A DNA stretch of 6,034 bases from the NCBI GenBank assembly GCA_030831005.1, contig JAURLW010000112.1, forward strand, positions 1-6,034, given 5' to 3'. The position numbers and the translations under genes were made by a program. The stretch comes from Bacteroidota bacterium (lineage in GTDB: Bacteria; Bacteroidota; Bacteroidia; Chitinophagales; Chitinophagaceae). Below are positions 1 to 6,034 of the stretch, piece by piece (position 1 is the stretch's first letter; every line of letters begins with the position of its first letter). Under the pieces are notes generated by a model that saw nothing but the letters and a program-made list of their open reading frames with translations, was not told the origin of the DNA and searched no databases.

Positions 1-1281
1 TGCGGTTTCAGTAGTATTGGTTGCGTCCGAAATTACATCATCTTGATTTTGTTTAATAACATTTTTCAAATAAGAATTCCCCATATCGTTGATAACTTGT
101 AGGGCTCCATTTTCTAAATCGTCAAATCCTCTTAAAACAAGACCAATACAAGTGGAATACATAGGATTCATAGCTGCATTTGCAAAGCTACTATCGCCTC
201 CAATATGCTCATTTGGATCGCCAATTCGAGAGCTTAAACCGGTTACAAAATCAGCTAATTGGGTCACATTTTTCAATTGCGAACCACCACCTGTAATAAT
301 AACTCCACCATGCAAACGCGTATCCATGCCAATTTGCTTAAGATGGAAATATACTTGCTCTAAAATTTCGTGCATACGAGCCTGGATTATCATCGATAGA
401 TTTTTAACCGAAACTTGCTTTGCTGGCATGCCTTTTATTCCTGGAATTGAGATATAAGCATTATCTACTGCGCTAGAAGCCAAAGCCGAACCATGAATTA
501 CTTTCATAGCTTCTGCTTGCGCTCTTAAAACACCCAAACCAGTTCTAATATCGTTGGTTACATTTACACCCGCATAAGGTATAACGGCGGTATGTTTTAA
601 AATACCGTCATAAAAAACAGCCAAATCGGTAGTACCACCACCTATATCAACTATTGCTACACCTGCTTCTAAATCTTCATCGCTTATTACCGCAGCTGCA
701 CTTGCAAGAGGCTGTAGGATAATATCAATCATTTCTAAACCCGCTTTTTCTATACAACGTTTGATATTTTTAATAGCATTTTTATCACCCGTAACGATAT
801 GGAAATTTGCACCAATTTTCACCCCATTCATACCCACAGGCGAAGACGTTGTTTGGATATTATCTACAAAATACTCTTGAGGTATAATATCTACAATACG
901 ATCTCCTGCAGGGATATAGGTTTTGTATTGATCTTTCAATAACATATCAATATCCTGTTTGGTTATTTCGCTATCGATATTTAATCGAACACGATCTCCT
1001 CTCGTTTGTAAACTTTTTATATGTTGACCAGCAATACCAACATATACATTTTTGATTTCAAGATTTGGATTCGATTTTTTACAATCAGCAATAGCATTTT
1101 GAATAGACTTTACACATTCGTCTATGTTAACGACTACGCCATGGTTAACACCCGCTGAATCAGCTCTACCAAAACCTACGATGTCGATTTTGCCAAATTC
1201 ATTTTTTACGCCGGCTATAGCTACCACTTTTGTTGTACCGATATCCAATCCTACGATGACTTCTTGTTTATTTTGTATCAT
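1..1281 (-). CDS. ftsA: Cell division protein FtsA, 3' end cut off by the window edge
   Basis: Actin-like ATPase that tethers FtsZ filaments to the inner membrane and recruits later divisome proteins. The frame is open from the ATG at 1281-1279 to position 1 (427 codons, no stop seen), so the C-terminus is missing. Visible actin-fold motifs are: phosphate-1 GLDIGTTK at residues 11-18; AGQH at 84-87, which closes the first part of domain 1A; an SHS2/1C region at about 88-165 in place of actin subdomain 1B; phosphate-2 VDIGGGTTDLAVF at 211-223; and the adenosine motif GGVIITGGGS at 325-334. Residues 411-427 are polar (Q, N, D, T) and look like a linker; the membrane-binding amphipathic helix expected at the FtsA C-terminus would lie beyond the window. 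The start is chosen because the phosphate-1 motif follows 10 residues later, as is usual. It sits 17 bp after ftsQ; ftsZ is expected next. DnaK/MreB-type relatives are excluded by the SHS2 arrangement and the context. Confidence 0.97.
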   Translation of the reverse strand, partial: MIQNKQEVIVGLDIGTTKVVAIAGVKNEFGKIDIVGFGRADSAGVNHGVVVNIDECVKSIQNAIADCKKSNPNLEIKNVYVGIAGQHIKSLQTRGDRVRLNIDSEITKQDIDMLLKDQYKTYIPAGDRIVDIIPQEYFVDNIQTTSSPVGMNGVKIGANFHIVTGDKNAIKNIKRCIEKAGLEMIDIILQPLASAAAVISDEDLEAGVAIVDIGGGTTDLAVFYDGILKHTAVIPYAGVNVTNDIRTGLGVLRAQAEAMKVIHGSALASSAVDNAYISIPGIKGMPAKQVSVKNLSMIIQARMHEILEQVYFHLKQIGMDTRLHGGVIITGGGSQLKNVTQLADFVTGLSSRIGDPNEHIGGDSSFANAAMNPMYSTCIGLVLRGFDDLENGALQVINDMGNSYLKNVIKQNQDDVISDATNTTETA

Positions 1282-1298
1282 TTTGAGTTGTTAATTTA
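1282..1298 (-). other. ftsQ-ftsA intergenic spacer with no Shine-Dalgarno
   Basis: This 17-bp spacer is the only non-coding gap between genes in the window. Read on the minus strand it is A/T-rich (AAATTAACAACTCAAA just before the ATG), with no GGAGG-like sequence, no hairpin and no Bacteroidota-type promoter (TAnnTTTG). An A-rich leader without a Shine-Dalgarno is typical of translation initiation in Bacteroidota. It supports read-through transcription from ftsQ into ftsA. Confidence 0.7.
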
Positions 1299-2384
1299 TT
1301 ATTTAAGAATGTATTTGGGTTTAGTTGTGTTTTTTTGTTTTTTCTTTGGCTTTTGAGGCTTCTTGGGGACTTCTTTCTTCTTTATTTTACTTTTTACTTG
1401 TTGTGGCTTTATCTGCTTTACGATTCTTGGAGGTGGTTTATCTTTTAGAATGGCTTCAGTATTTTTATTTGGAGTTAATTGGGGAACTACAATTGGCGTT
1501 TTAGCATTGATTTGTTTTGGAAAACTATCATTTATAGATTGATTACCAATTATACTTTTAACCCAATCAATGTTCTCATTTTTATTTACATCTTTTATTT
1601 CTGGCAAACTCAATTTTGGCTTCGCCACTAATTGGCCATCAAATCTTGCGTCAATGGTTGTGTATAAATTCCAACCGATTTTTTTAAGTAACTTTTTATA
1701 AAATAAAAATACATTGGATAATTTATTACTTAAGTTGCTTGTATCTCCTAATACAATCAATTGTTTCCCTAAGGCTGTTAAGATGGCAAAGTCATTCGTA
1801 TCTCTTACAACAATCATTTGAGTTTGCGCATTCCAAAACGTATCTGCTTGAATAAAATCTGCGATAAAAGCAATAGATTTAAACGTGTTTAATTTTGTTG
1901 TATAAGTAGCACTTGGCACATTAGCAACTACCATTAATACTGGCGTGTAGGTAGCTGACAAAGGAATTGGATGCAAAGTGCGGTCTAGATAATAAGAAGC
2001 CCCATTTTGTTCGAACACCCTAATGAATGGTATTTTTTGCTCTACTTCAATCTGTAAATTGTTATTTACATCAATGAAAGCTTCTGCATTCTGTATCCAA
2101 GAATTTTTATTCAAGAACGCTTCCACTTTAGATATCGTCTCAGCATCTACTGATTGATTGGCAATTTCATTGCCAAATTGCATCTGTAATATGCACTGTA
2201 CATAACCCTCATTTAAAAAATTAGCTGCCGCTGGATTCGTTATACTAATTTTTACAGCATGAATGGTTTTATTCTTTTGCCACTTAAACCCATACAATAA
2301 TACCCATATACTTGCAGCCAAAACAAGTAAGGTAAGCAATACAATTGCCCATTTACGAATCGTATTTTTTGTTTCTTGCTGCAT
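1299..2384 (-). CDS. ftsQ: Cell division protein FtsQ (POTRA domain, single-pass membrane protein) with basic tail
   Basis: Bitopic divisome protein of 361 residues that in known systems links early cytoplasmic division proteins to FtsL/FtsB and the septal synthase. Residues 1-11 form a short cytoplasmic tail ending in R10-K11. Residues 12-33 are one hydrophobic membrane segment (IVLLTLLVLAASIWVLL core), giving an N-in, C-out topology. A POTRA-like region spans about 42-115. A beta domain follows at about 116-255, with the FtsQ-like patterns YYLDRTLHPIPLS (131-143) and IDARFDGQLVAK (244-255). Residues 256-361 are a predicted disordered extension; from 314 onward it is dominated by Lys and Pro. 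At 361 residues it exceeds E. coli FtsQ (276). FtsQ diverges strongly between phyla, so the call rests on architecture, the two motifs and the position between murC and ftsA. The ATG directly follows the murC stop codon, which fixes the start well. No ddl gene precedes it. Confidence 0.94.
   Translation of the reverse strand: MQQETKNTIRKWAIVLLTLLVLAASIWVLLYGFKWQKNKTIHAVKISITNPAAANFLNEGYVQCILQMQFGNEIANQSVDAETISKVEAFLNKNSWIQNAEAFIDVNNNLQIEVEQKIPFIRVFEQNGASYYLDRTLHPIPLSATYTPVLMVVANVPSATYTTKLNTFKSIAFIADFIQADTFWNAQTQMIVVRDTNDFAILTALGKQLIVLGDTSNLSNKLSNVFLFYKKLLKKIGWNLYTTIDARFDGQLVAKPKLSLPEIKDVNKNENIDWVKSIIGNQSINDSFPKQINAKTPIVVPQLTPNKNTEAILKDKPPPRIVKQIKPQQVKSKIKKKEVPKKPQKPKKKQKNTTKPKYILK
1302..1445 (-). 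other. Region encoding the Lys/Pro-rich C-terminal tail of FtsQ
   Basis: These 48 codons (FtsQ residues 314-361) contain 19 Lys, 1 Arg and 8 Pro against only 2 acidic residues, giving a net charge near +18. Pieces such as KSKIKKKEVPKKPQKPKKK show irregular K/P alternation rather than exact repeats. With the N-in topology, the tail would lie in the periplasm. The coding strand has A-tracts of seven (1330-1336) and six (1338-1343), which are likely indel-prone. The function is unknown; binding to anionic cell-wall or membrane surfaces is only an inference. Confidence 0.85.
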
Positions 2385-2387
2385 TTA
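2382..2387 (-). other. murC stop / ftsQ start junction (TAAATG)
   Basis: On the minus strand the murC TAA is followed immediately by the ftsQ ATG, with no spacer. The upstream stretch is A-rich (GAAACTAAATAAATG) without a Shine-Dalgarno. The arrangement suggests ribosomes finishing murC re-initiate on ftsQ. Confidence 0.85.
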
Positions 2388-3746
2388 TTTAGTTTCTATA
2401 ATAGTTTTAATAGGTTGTATCAATTGATCTATATCTCCAGCACCTGCGGTAATTAACAATTCAATTTTATGATCTTGTACATATCGCAATGTATCTTCTT
2501 TACTTAAAACTGTTCCTTTTTTAACTTGCATCACAGATAAAATAAGCTCAGAAGTAACTCCTTCCATCGGCAATTCTCTTGCAGGATAAATAGGCAAAAT
2601 AATAAGTTCATCTGCTAAAGAAAGGCTCGAAGCAAATCCATCTACCAAGTCTTTTGTTCTTGAAAATAAATGTGGTTGAAATACAACTAAACACTTTTTA
2701 TTTGGATAAAGATTTTTAGCACTTTTAATTAATGTTTCCAATTCAGCTGGATGATGCGCATAATCGTCTATATAAACCGTGTCATTTGATTTAACTATGT
2801 ATTCAAATCGTCTTTTAATACCTTTAAAATCTGCAAAACAAGCTTTTGCTTTTTCTAAATCTAACTGCATGGTAAAGCAAACAGTAAAAGCAGCTAATGC
2901 ATTTTCAATATTATGAAGGCCTCCGATTTGCATTACTACATCTTGCAACTGAAACCACTTAGAAGATATATTAAAGCGATAAGATCCATTCTCCACTTTA
3001 ATATCACTTGCAAATACATCTGCATTGGTATCTTGTAAACTATAAGTAATGATTCGATCTGCTACAAGATCGCCAGCGCGTTTCAAGCCATATTTAGCAA
3101 TTAATGTCCCACCTTTTTTAATTTTTGTAGTGTAAGCTATAAACGCATCCTCCATACTTTCTGGAGTACCATAAATATCTAAATGATCTGCATCCATTGA
3201 AGAGAGCACAGCGATAGATGGATTTAACTTTAAAAAACTACGGTCATATTCATCCGCTTCAATAACGGCATTAGGTGCATCAGAACTCCAATAATTTGTA
3301 TTATAATTTACTGAAATACCCCCTAGAAAAGCATTTGCACCAACACCTATTGCTCTTAACAAATAAGCACACATGGTAGAAATCGTAGTTTTTCCATGCG
3401 TACCGGCAACCGTAACCGCAAATAAAGATGCTGAAATAGCTTCTAACAAATCACTTCTTTTATATAACGTAAAGCCATTTTCTTTATACCAATTTAACTC
3501 TTTATGGTCTTTTGGAATAGCTGGAGTGTATACTACTAAATCAATATCTTTTTGAAGAAGATCAATCGCATCATCGTAATGAATAGCCATGCCTTCAGCT
3601 TCTAATTGCTTAGTTAAAGTAGTACTTGTTTTATCGTAACCAAATACTTTAATACCTTTTTGATTAAAGTATCTTGCCAAAGCACTCATACCTATGCCGC
3701 CTATGCCTATAAAGTAAATATTTTTAATAGAATTTATGGCTATCAT
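2385..3746 (-). CDS. murC: UDP-N-acetylmuramate--L-alanine ligase MurC
   Basis: Cytoplasmic ATP-dependent ligase that joins L-alanine to UDP-MurNAc, the first step of stem-peptide assembly. It has 453 residues, a little shorter than E. coli MurC (491). The three-domain Mur ligase layout is complete. The N-terminal Rossmann-like UDP-binding domain has GIGGIGM at 14-20. The central ATPase domain has the P-loop AGTHGKTT at 114-121, EADEYDRSF at 163-171, DADHLD at 185-190 and GGLHNIENALAA at 275-286. The C-terminal amino-acid-binding domain has RRFE at 312-315, DDYAHHPAE at 327-335, FQPHLFSRT at 356-364, IYPARE at 386-391 and AGAGDI at 434-439. AGTHGKTT together with EADEYDRSF and the HHP motif favours MurC over MurD, MurE or MurF; Mpl (murein peptide ligase) is the closest alternative, but length and context argue against it. 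The start overlaps the murG stop by 4 nt and places the GIGGIG motif at the usual distance. No ddl fusion is present. Confidence 0.98.
   Translation of the reverse strand: MIAINSIKNIYFIGIGGIGMSALARYFNQKGIKVFGYDKTSTTLTKQLEAEGMAIHYDDAIDLLQKDIDLVVYTPAIPKDHKELNWYKENGFTLYKRSDLLEAISASLFAVTVAGTHGKTTISTMCAYLLRAIGVGANAFLGGISVNYNTNYWSSDAPNAVIEADEYDRSFLKLNPSIAVLSSMDADHLDIYGTPESMEDAFIAYTTKIKKGGTLIAKYGLKRAGDLVADRIITYSLQDTNADVFASDIKVENGSYRFNISSKWFQLQDVVMQIGGLHNIENALAAFTVCFTMQLDLEKAKACFADFKGIKRRFEYIVKSNDTVYIDDYAHHPAELETLIKSAKNLYPNKKCLVVFQPHLFSRTKDLVDGFASSLSLADELIILPIYPARELPMEGVTSELILSVMQVKKGTVLSKEDTLRYVQDHKIELLITAGAGDIDQLIQPIKTIIETK
3743..3746 (-). other. murG stop / murC start overlap (ATGA)
   Basis: The murC ATG (3746-3744) overlaps the murG TGA (3745-3743) in a classic ATGA termination-reinitiation overlap. 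No Shine-Dalgarno is visible in the preceding murG codons. This implies coupled synthesis of MurG and MurC. Confidence 0.88.
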
Positions 3747-4840
3747 GATGCTATAGCAATTATATGGTTAGCAATAAGTTCGTCGGCATTGGTAATAGCA
3801 ATTTTATTAAGCTGATGTGCATACTGATTACAAATAGCTTCATCTTGAAGTAGAGAAATCAATTTAGGCAACAGCTCTTTGTCTATATCTTTATCTAAAA
3901 CCATACTTGCAGCATGTCTATTTACTAATGACAATGCATTTGCTTTTTGATGATCTTCAGCAGCAAAAGGATAAGGCACAAAAATGACAGGTTTTGCTAC
4001 AATAGATAATTCAGAAATTGCCAAAGCACCTGCTCTTGAAATAATAATATCAGCCGCAGCATATGCATAATTCATTTCTTTAATAAAATCTCTTACCACA
4101 ACTCTTTCTGAGTATGGATTGGCTACTTCTTTAGCTTGAGCACAAAAACTAGTGCCTGTTTGCCATATTATTTGAATTGGCTGCTGCAGTAATGCAGACA
4201 AATTATTTGCAATAGTTTTATTGATACTACTAGCCCCTAAACTACCACCCACAATAAGCACCGTTTTATACTGATGTTGTAAGCCAAAAAACTCGATACC
4301 TTGATATTTTGAAATCGCGTTTGTGGAGATTTCAGAGCGTACTGGATTGCCTGTCAATACCACTGTGCGATTTGGGAAAAATTGCTCCATATTTGGATAA
4401 GCAGTACAAATCATTTTTGCTTTCTTAGCTAAGAATTGATTCGATTTCCCAGCAAAAGAATTTTGCTCTTGAATAAGCGTAGGTATATGCATGAGCTGTG
4501 CCATGAATAAAATAGGGAAACTTGCATATCCACCTACTCCTACAACAAGATTTGGCTGAAAAGTCTTAATTATTTTTCTAGCTTCCCAAAAAGATTTGAA
4601 TAGTTTATAAGGCAAACTTAAATTCTTCAATAAATGAGCTCTATTAAACCCAACAATATCTAAACCAATAATTCTAAATCCAGCTTGAGGAACCTTTTCC
4701 ATTTCCATTTTATGCTTAGCACCTACGTATAATAATTCATGCGCTTGATTATTTTTTTTCAAGGCATGACCAATAGCAAGCGCTGGGAAAATATGTCCCC
4801 CAGTTCCACCACCAGCAATTATTATTTTTAGTGCAGCCAT
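3743..4840 (-). CDS. murG: Lipid II synthase MurG (UDP-GlcNAc transferase)
   Basis: GT-B glycosyltransferase (family GT28) on the inner face of the cytoplasmic membrane. It transfers GlcNAc from UDP-GlcNAc to lipid I, yielding lipid II. At 365 residues it is full length for the family (E. coli 355). The N-terminal acceptor domain has GGGTGGHIFPALAI at 10-23 with H16, GVGGYASFP at 101-109 and QEQNSFAG at 124-131. TGNPVR at 163-168 marks the hinge into the C-terminal donor domain. That domain has GGSLGASSIN at 198-207, WQTG at 226-229, SRAGALAISEL at 268-278 with E277 as the likely ribose-binding Glu, and PFAAEDHQKANA at 291-302. There is no signal peptide; membrane association in this family is peripheral, through a hydrophobic and basic patch on the N-domain. 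The ATG overlaps the ftsW stop by one base and the first glycine motif begins at residue 10, as expected. No defect is seen. Confidence 0.99.
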   Translation of the reverse strand: MAALKIIIAGGGTGGHIFPALAIGHALKKNNQAHELLYVGAKHKMEMEKVPQAGFRIIGLDIVGFNRAHLLKNLSLPYKLFKSFWEARKIIKTFQPNLVVGVGGYASFPILFMAQLMHIPTLIQEQNSFAGKSNQFLAKKAKMICTAYPNMEQFFPNRTVVLTGNPVRSEISTNAISKYQGIEFFGLQHQYKTVLIVGGSLGASSINKTIANNLSALLQQPIQIIWQTGTSFCAQAKEVANPYSERVVVRDFIKEMNYAYAAADIIISRAGALAISELSIVAKPVIFVPYPFAAEDHQKANALSLVNRHAASMVLDKDIDKELLPKLISLLQDEAICNQYAHQLNKIAITNADELIANHIIAIAS

Positions 4841-4842
4841 TA
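4838..4842 (-). other. ftsW stop / murG start overlap (TAATG)
   Basis: The ftsW TAA (4842-4840) and the murG ATG (4840-4838) share one base. The upstream region, AAAGCAACTAACTAATG, lacks a Shine-Dalgarno. This is a second termination-reinitiation type junction in the same transcript. Confidence 0.87.
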
Positions 4843-6027
4843 GTTAGTTGCTTTATTTAATTCAGAAATTTTATGTTCCGTACCTTCCGTTTCTCCTACA
4901 TTACTACTCACACTTAAAATAATGCCAATAGCAATACTGGTAAACCATATAGAAGAACCACCCATACTCACCATTGGTAGTGTAAGACCCGTAACCGGTA
5001 ATAAACTTACATTTACACCCATGTTCAACATTGCCTGAAACACCAAGGTAATACTTAAACCTACTGCAAGAAATGCACCGTATGCATAAGGGCATCGCTG
5101 AAAAATGCGAATACAACGCCATAAAAAGAGCATGTATACAAACATTAAAACAGCACCGCCTAATAAGCCATATTCTTCAATGATAATAGCATAAATAAAA
5201 TCAGAATAAGGGTGTGGTAAAAAATTACGTTGCATACTTTTACCAGGGCCCAAACCTTTTAATCCTCCATTTGCTATAGCAATTTTTGCTTGAGTAGCCT
5301 GAAATTCATCTTCTTTATCATCATCAGAAGCATCTACTTTTTTCTCTGCACTGACATAAGTTAAAATTCTATTTTTCCAAGTGGCTGCGCGCGGACCTAT
5401 ATTGAATAAGATCATTAACCCTATTAATGCAATGCCGGAAACGGCCAAAATTAAAATATGCGTTACATTAACTCTGCCTATATAAAATAAAATACAACAA
5501 GTAAAACCTAACATTAATGCAGTAGATAAATTTGCAGGTAATATCAATAAACAAATAATACCTACAGGTAAAACAACTGGAATAAAGCCTTTATAAAAAT
5601 CTTTAATCACTTCTTGTTTCAAACTCAATACTCTAGCTAGATAAACGAATAAAGCAAGTTTTGCAAAATCAGATGACTGAAAGGTAATATTCACAACAGG
5701 TAAAGAAATCCAACGACTACCATGATTTAATTTAGTACCGTAAACTAAAGTATAAATCAACAATAAAATAGCAAGGTACAGAGCCAAACGAGACCAACTA
5801 ATAAAACGAGTATAGTTAATCTTATGGGTAAAATAAATAGTTGCTAATCCTACAAACATATAACCTAAGTGCTTAATGAGATAGAAAAGTGTATTTTTCT
5901 CCATCTTATAAGCTAAAGAACAGGTAGCACTATATACAGCCAATAAACTGATGAGTGCTAGAAACAGTACTAAAGCCCAAATTACTTTGTCGCCTTTTAA
6001 TTTTGGTATATAGTTATTAATGTTCAT
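4840..6027 (-). CDS. ftsW: Septal peptidoglycan glycosyltransferase FtsW (SEDS family)
   Basis: Polytopic inner-membrane SEDS protein that polymerises lipid II into septal glycan strands together with a class B PBP (FtsI). It has 395 residues and about ten predicted membrane segments (roughly 13-33, 48-67, 77-96, 119-134, 147-164, 167-183, 188-208, 278-304, 315-336, 354-376). The large extracytoplasmic loop before the eighth segment spans about 209-276. SEDS motifs seen: GSRWISLP at 103-110, FQSSDFAKLA at 116-125, NLSTA at 166-170, QAKIAIANGGLKGLGPGKS at 246-264, LPHPYSDFIYAIIIEEYG at 270-287, and the hallmark NMGVNVSLLPVTGLTLP at 335-351 followed by SMGGSS at 354-359. D276 aligns by motif with the Asp essential in RodA and FtsW. 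The charged N- and C-termini are predicted cytoplasmic. RodA is the main alternative; the location beside murG and murC and the Bacteroidota FtsW-type motifs favour FtsW. An unusually acidic stretch lies at 227-241. The ATG at 6027 is the first in frame visible in the window; only 7 bases precede it. Confidence 0.97.
   Translation of the reverse strand: MNINNYIPKLKGDKVIWALVLFLALISLLAVYSATCSLAYKMEKNTLFYLIKHLGYMFVGLATIYFTHKINYTRFISWSRLALYLAILLLIYTLVYGTKLNHGSRWISLPVVNITFQSSDFAKLALFVYLARVLSLKQEVIKDFYKGFIPVVLPVGIICLLILPANLSTALMLGFTCCILFYIGRVNVTHILILAVSGIALIGLMILFNIGPRAATWKNRILTYVSAEKKVDASDDDKEDEFQATQAKIAIANGGLKGLGPGKSMQRNFLPHPYSDFIYAIIIEEYGLLGGAVLMFVYMLFLWRCIRIFQRCPYAYGAFLAVGLSITLVFQAMLNMGVNVSLLPVTGLTLPMVSMGGSSIWFTSIAIGIILSVSSNVGETEGTEHKISELNKATN
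5305..5349 (-). other. Region encoding an acidic insert in the FtsW extracytoplasmic loop
   Basis: These 15 codons (FtsW residues 227-241) contain 8 Asp/Glu and 3 Lys (AEKKVDASDDDKEDE). They lie in the large periplasmic loop, after the NRI..Y segment and before the QAKIAIANGG motif. In many FtsW proteins this site holds a short linker ending in D..qQ. The stretch is in frame and flanked by intact motifs, so it is not a frameshift artefact. Confidence 0.75.
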
Positions 6028-6034
6028 ACTTAAA
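6028..6034 (-). other. Seven bases upstream of ftsW
   Basis: Read on the minus strand these bases are TTTAAGT, directly before the ftsW ATG. They include a TAA that could be the stop codon of an upstream gene (murD would be expected in this cluster), but the piece is too short to tell. No Shine-Dalgarno is visible. Confidence 0.3.

Noticed and set aside
89..457. A 122-codon open frame on the plus strand, inside ftsA
   Set aside because: It lies wholly antisense to the conserved FtsA region containing the adenosine motif. Its translation has no recognisable domain and is rich in residues expected from reversed codons, so it is a shadow.
1282..1298. Possible promoter or terminator between ftsQ and ftsA
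   Set aside because: The 17-bp spacer has no inverted repeat, no T-run after a hairpin and no TAnnTTTG-type element.
1329..1335. An in-frame A AAA AAC heptamer near the 3' end of ftsQ, matching a known -1 slippery sequence
   Set aside because: A -1 shift would read only two more codons (CAC AAC) before a TAA, changing just the last few residues. No obvious downstream stem-loop is seen. It is most simply a by-product of Lys/Asn codons in a lysine-rich tail.
3373..3555. A 60-codon open frame on the plus strand, inside murC
   Set aside because: It is antisense to the MurC P-loop region, which is fully conserved in its own frame. There is no independent support for a protein.
4904..5122. A 72-codon open frame on the minus strand overlapping ftsW in another frame
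   Set aside because: The FtsW frame here encodes the hallmark motifs NMGVNVSLLPVTGLTLP and SMGGSS. The alternative frame has no recognised domain.
1..6034. Mobile elements, RNA genes, CRISPR or a novel accessory system
   Set aside because: Essentially the whole window is occupied by five conserved division and cell-wall genes on one strand with intact motifs. No space or repeated sequence is left for another system.

Overview
The window is a contiguous piece of a bacterial division and cell-wall (dcw) cluster. All genes lie on the minus strand, so transcription runs from position 6034 towards 1. In transcription order the genes are ftsW, murG, murC, ftsQ and ftsA; ftsA runs off the left edge and lacks only its 3' end. 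About 99% of the window is coding.

Several features point to the phylum Bacteroidota, perhaps a Chitinophagaceae-like or related lineage; the family-level guess is weak. The DNA is AT-rich and no start codon has a recognisable Shine-Dalgarno sequence. The order ftsW-murG-murC-ftsQ-ftsA has no ddl between murC and ftsQ. FtsW has the Bacteroidota-style wording of the SEDS motifs (FQSSDFAKLA, LPHPYSDFIYAIIIEEYG). FtsQ is divergent and carries a long basic C-terminal tail.

Layout: ftsW 4840-6027 (SEDS glycosyltransferase), murG 3743-4840 (lipid II synthase), murC 2385-3746 (UDP-MurNAc-L-alanine ligase), ftsQ 1299-2384 (POTRA divisome protein) and ftsA 1-1281 (actin-like FtsZ anchor). The first four genes are packed with a 1-nt overlap, a 4-nt overlap and a zero-length gap. 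Only 17 bp separate ftsQ from ftsA. I see no internal promoter or terminator, so this looks like one polycistronic, translationally coupled unit whose promoter lies beyond position 6034. By analogy with known clusters, ftsZ is expected just beyond position 1 and murD just beyond 6034; neither is visible.

Functionally, MurC adds the first amino acid of the stem peptide in the cytoplasm, MurG completes lipid II at the inner membrane face, and FtsW polymerises lipid II at the septum. FtsQ and FtsA are structural parts of the divisome: FtsQ in the periplasm, FtsA under the membrane holding FtsZ.

I found no mobile element, RNA gene, CRISPR array or undescribed system. This is an ordinary core-genome region. 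The less routine points are the lysine/proline-rich FtsQ tail, an acidic stretch in the large extracytoplasmic loop of FtsW, and clade-type substitutions in FtsW motifs.
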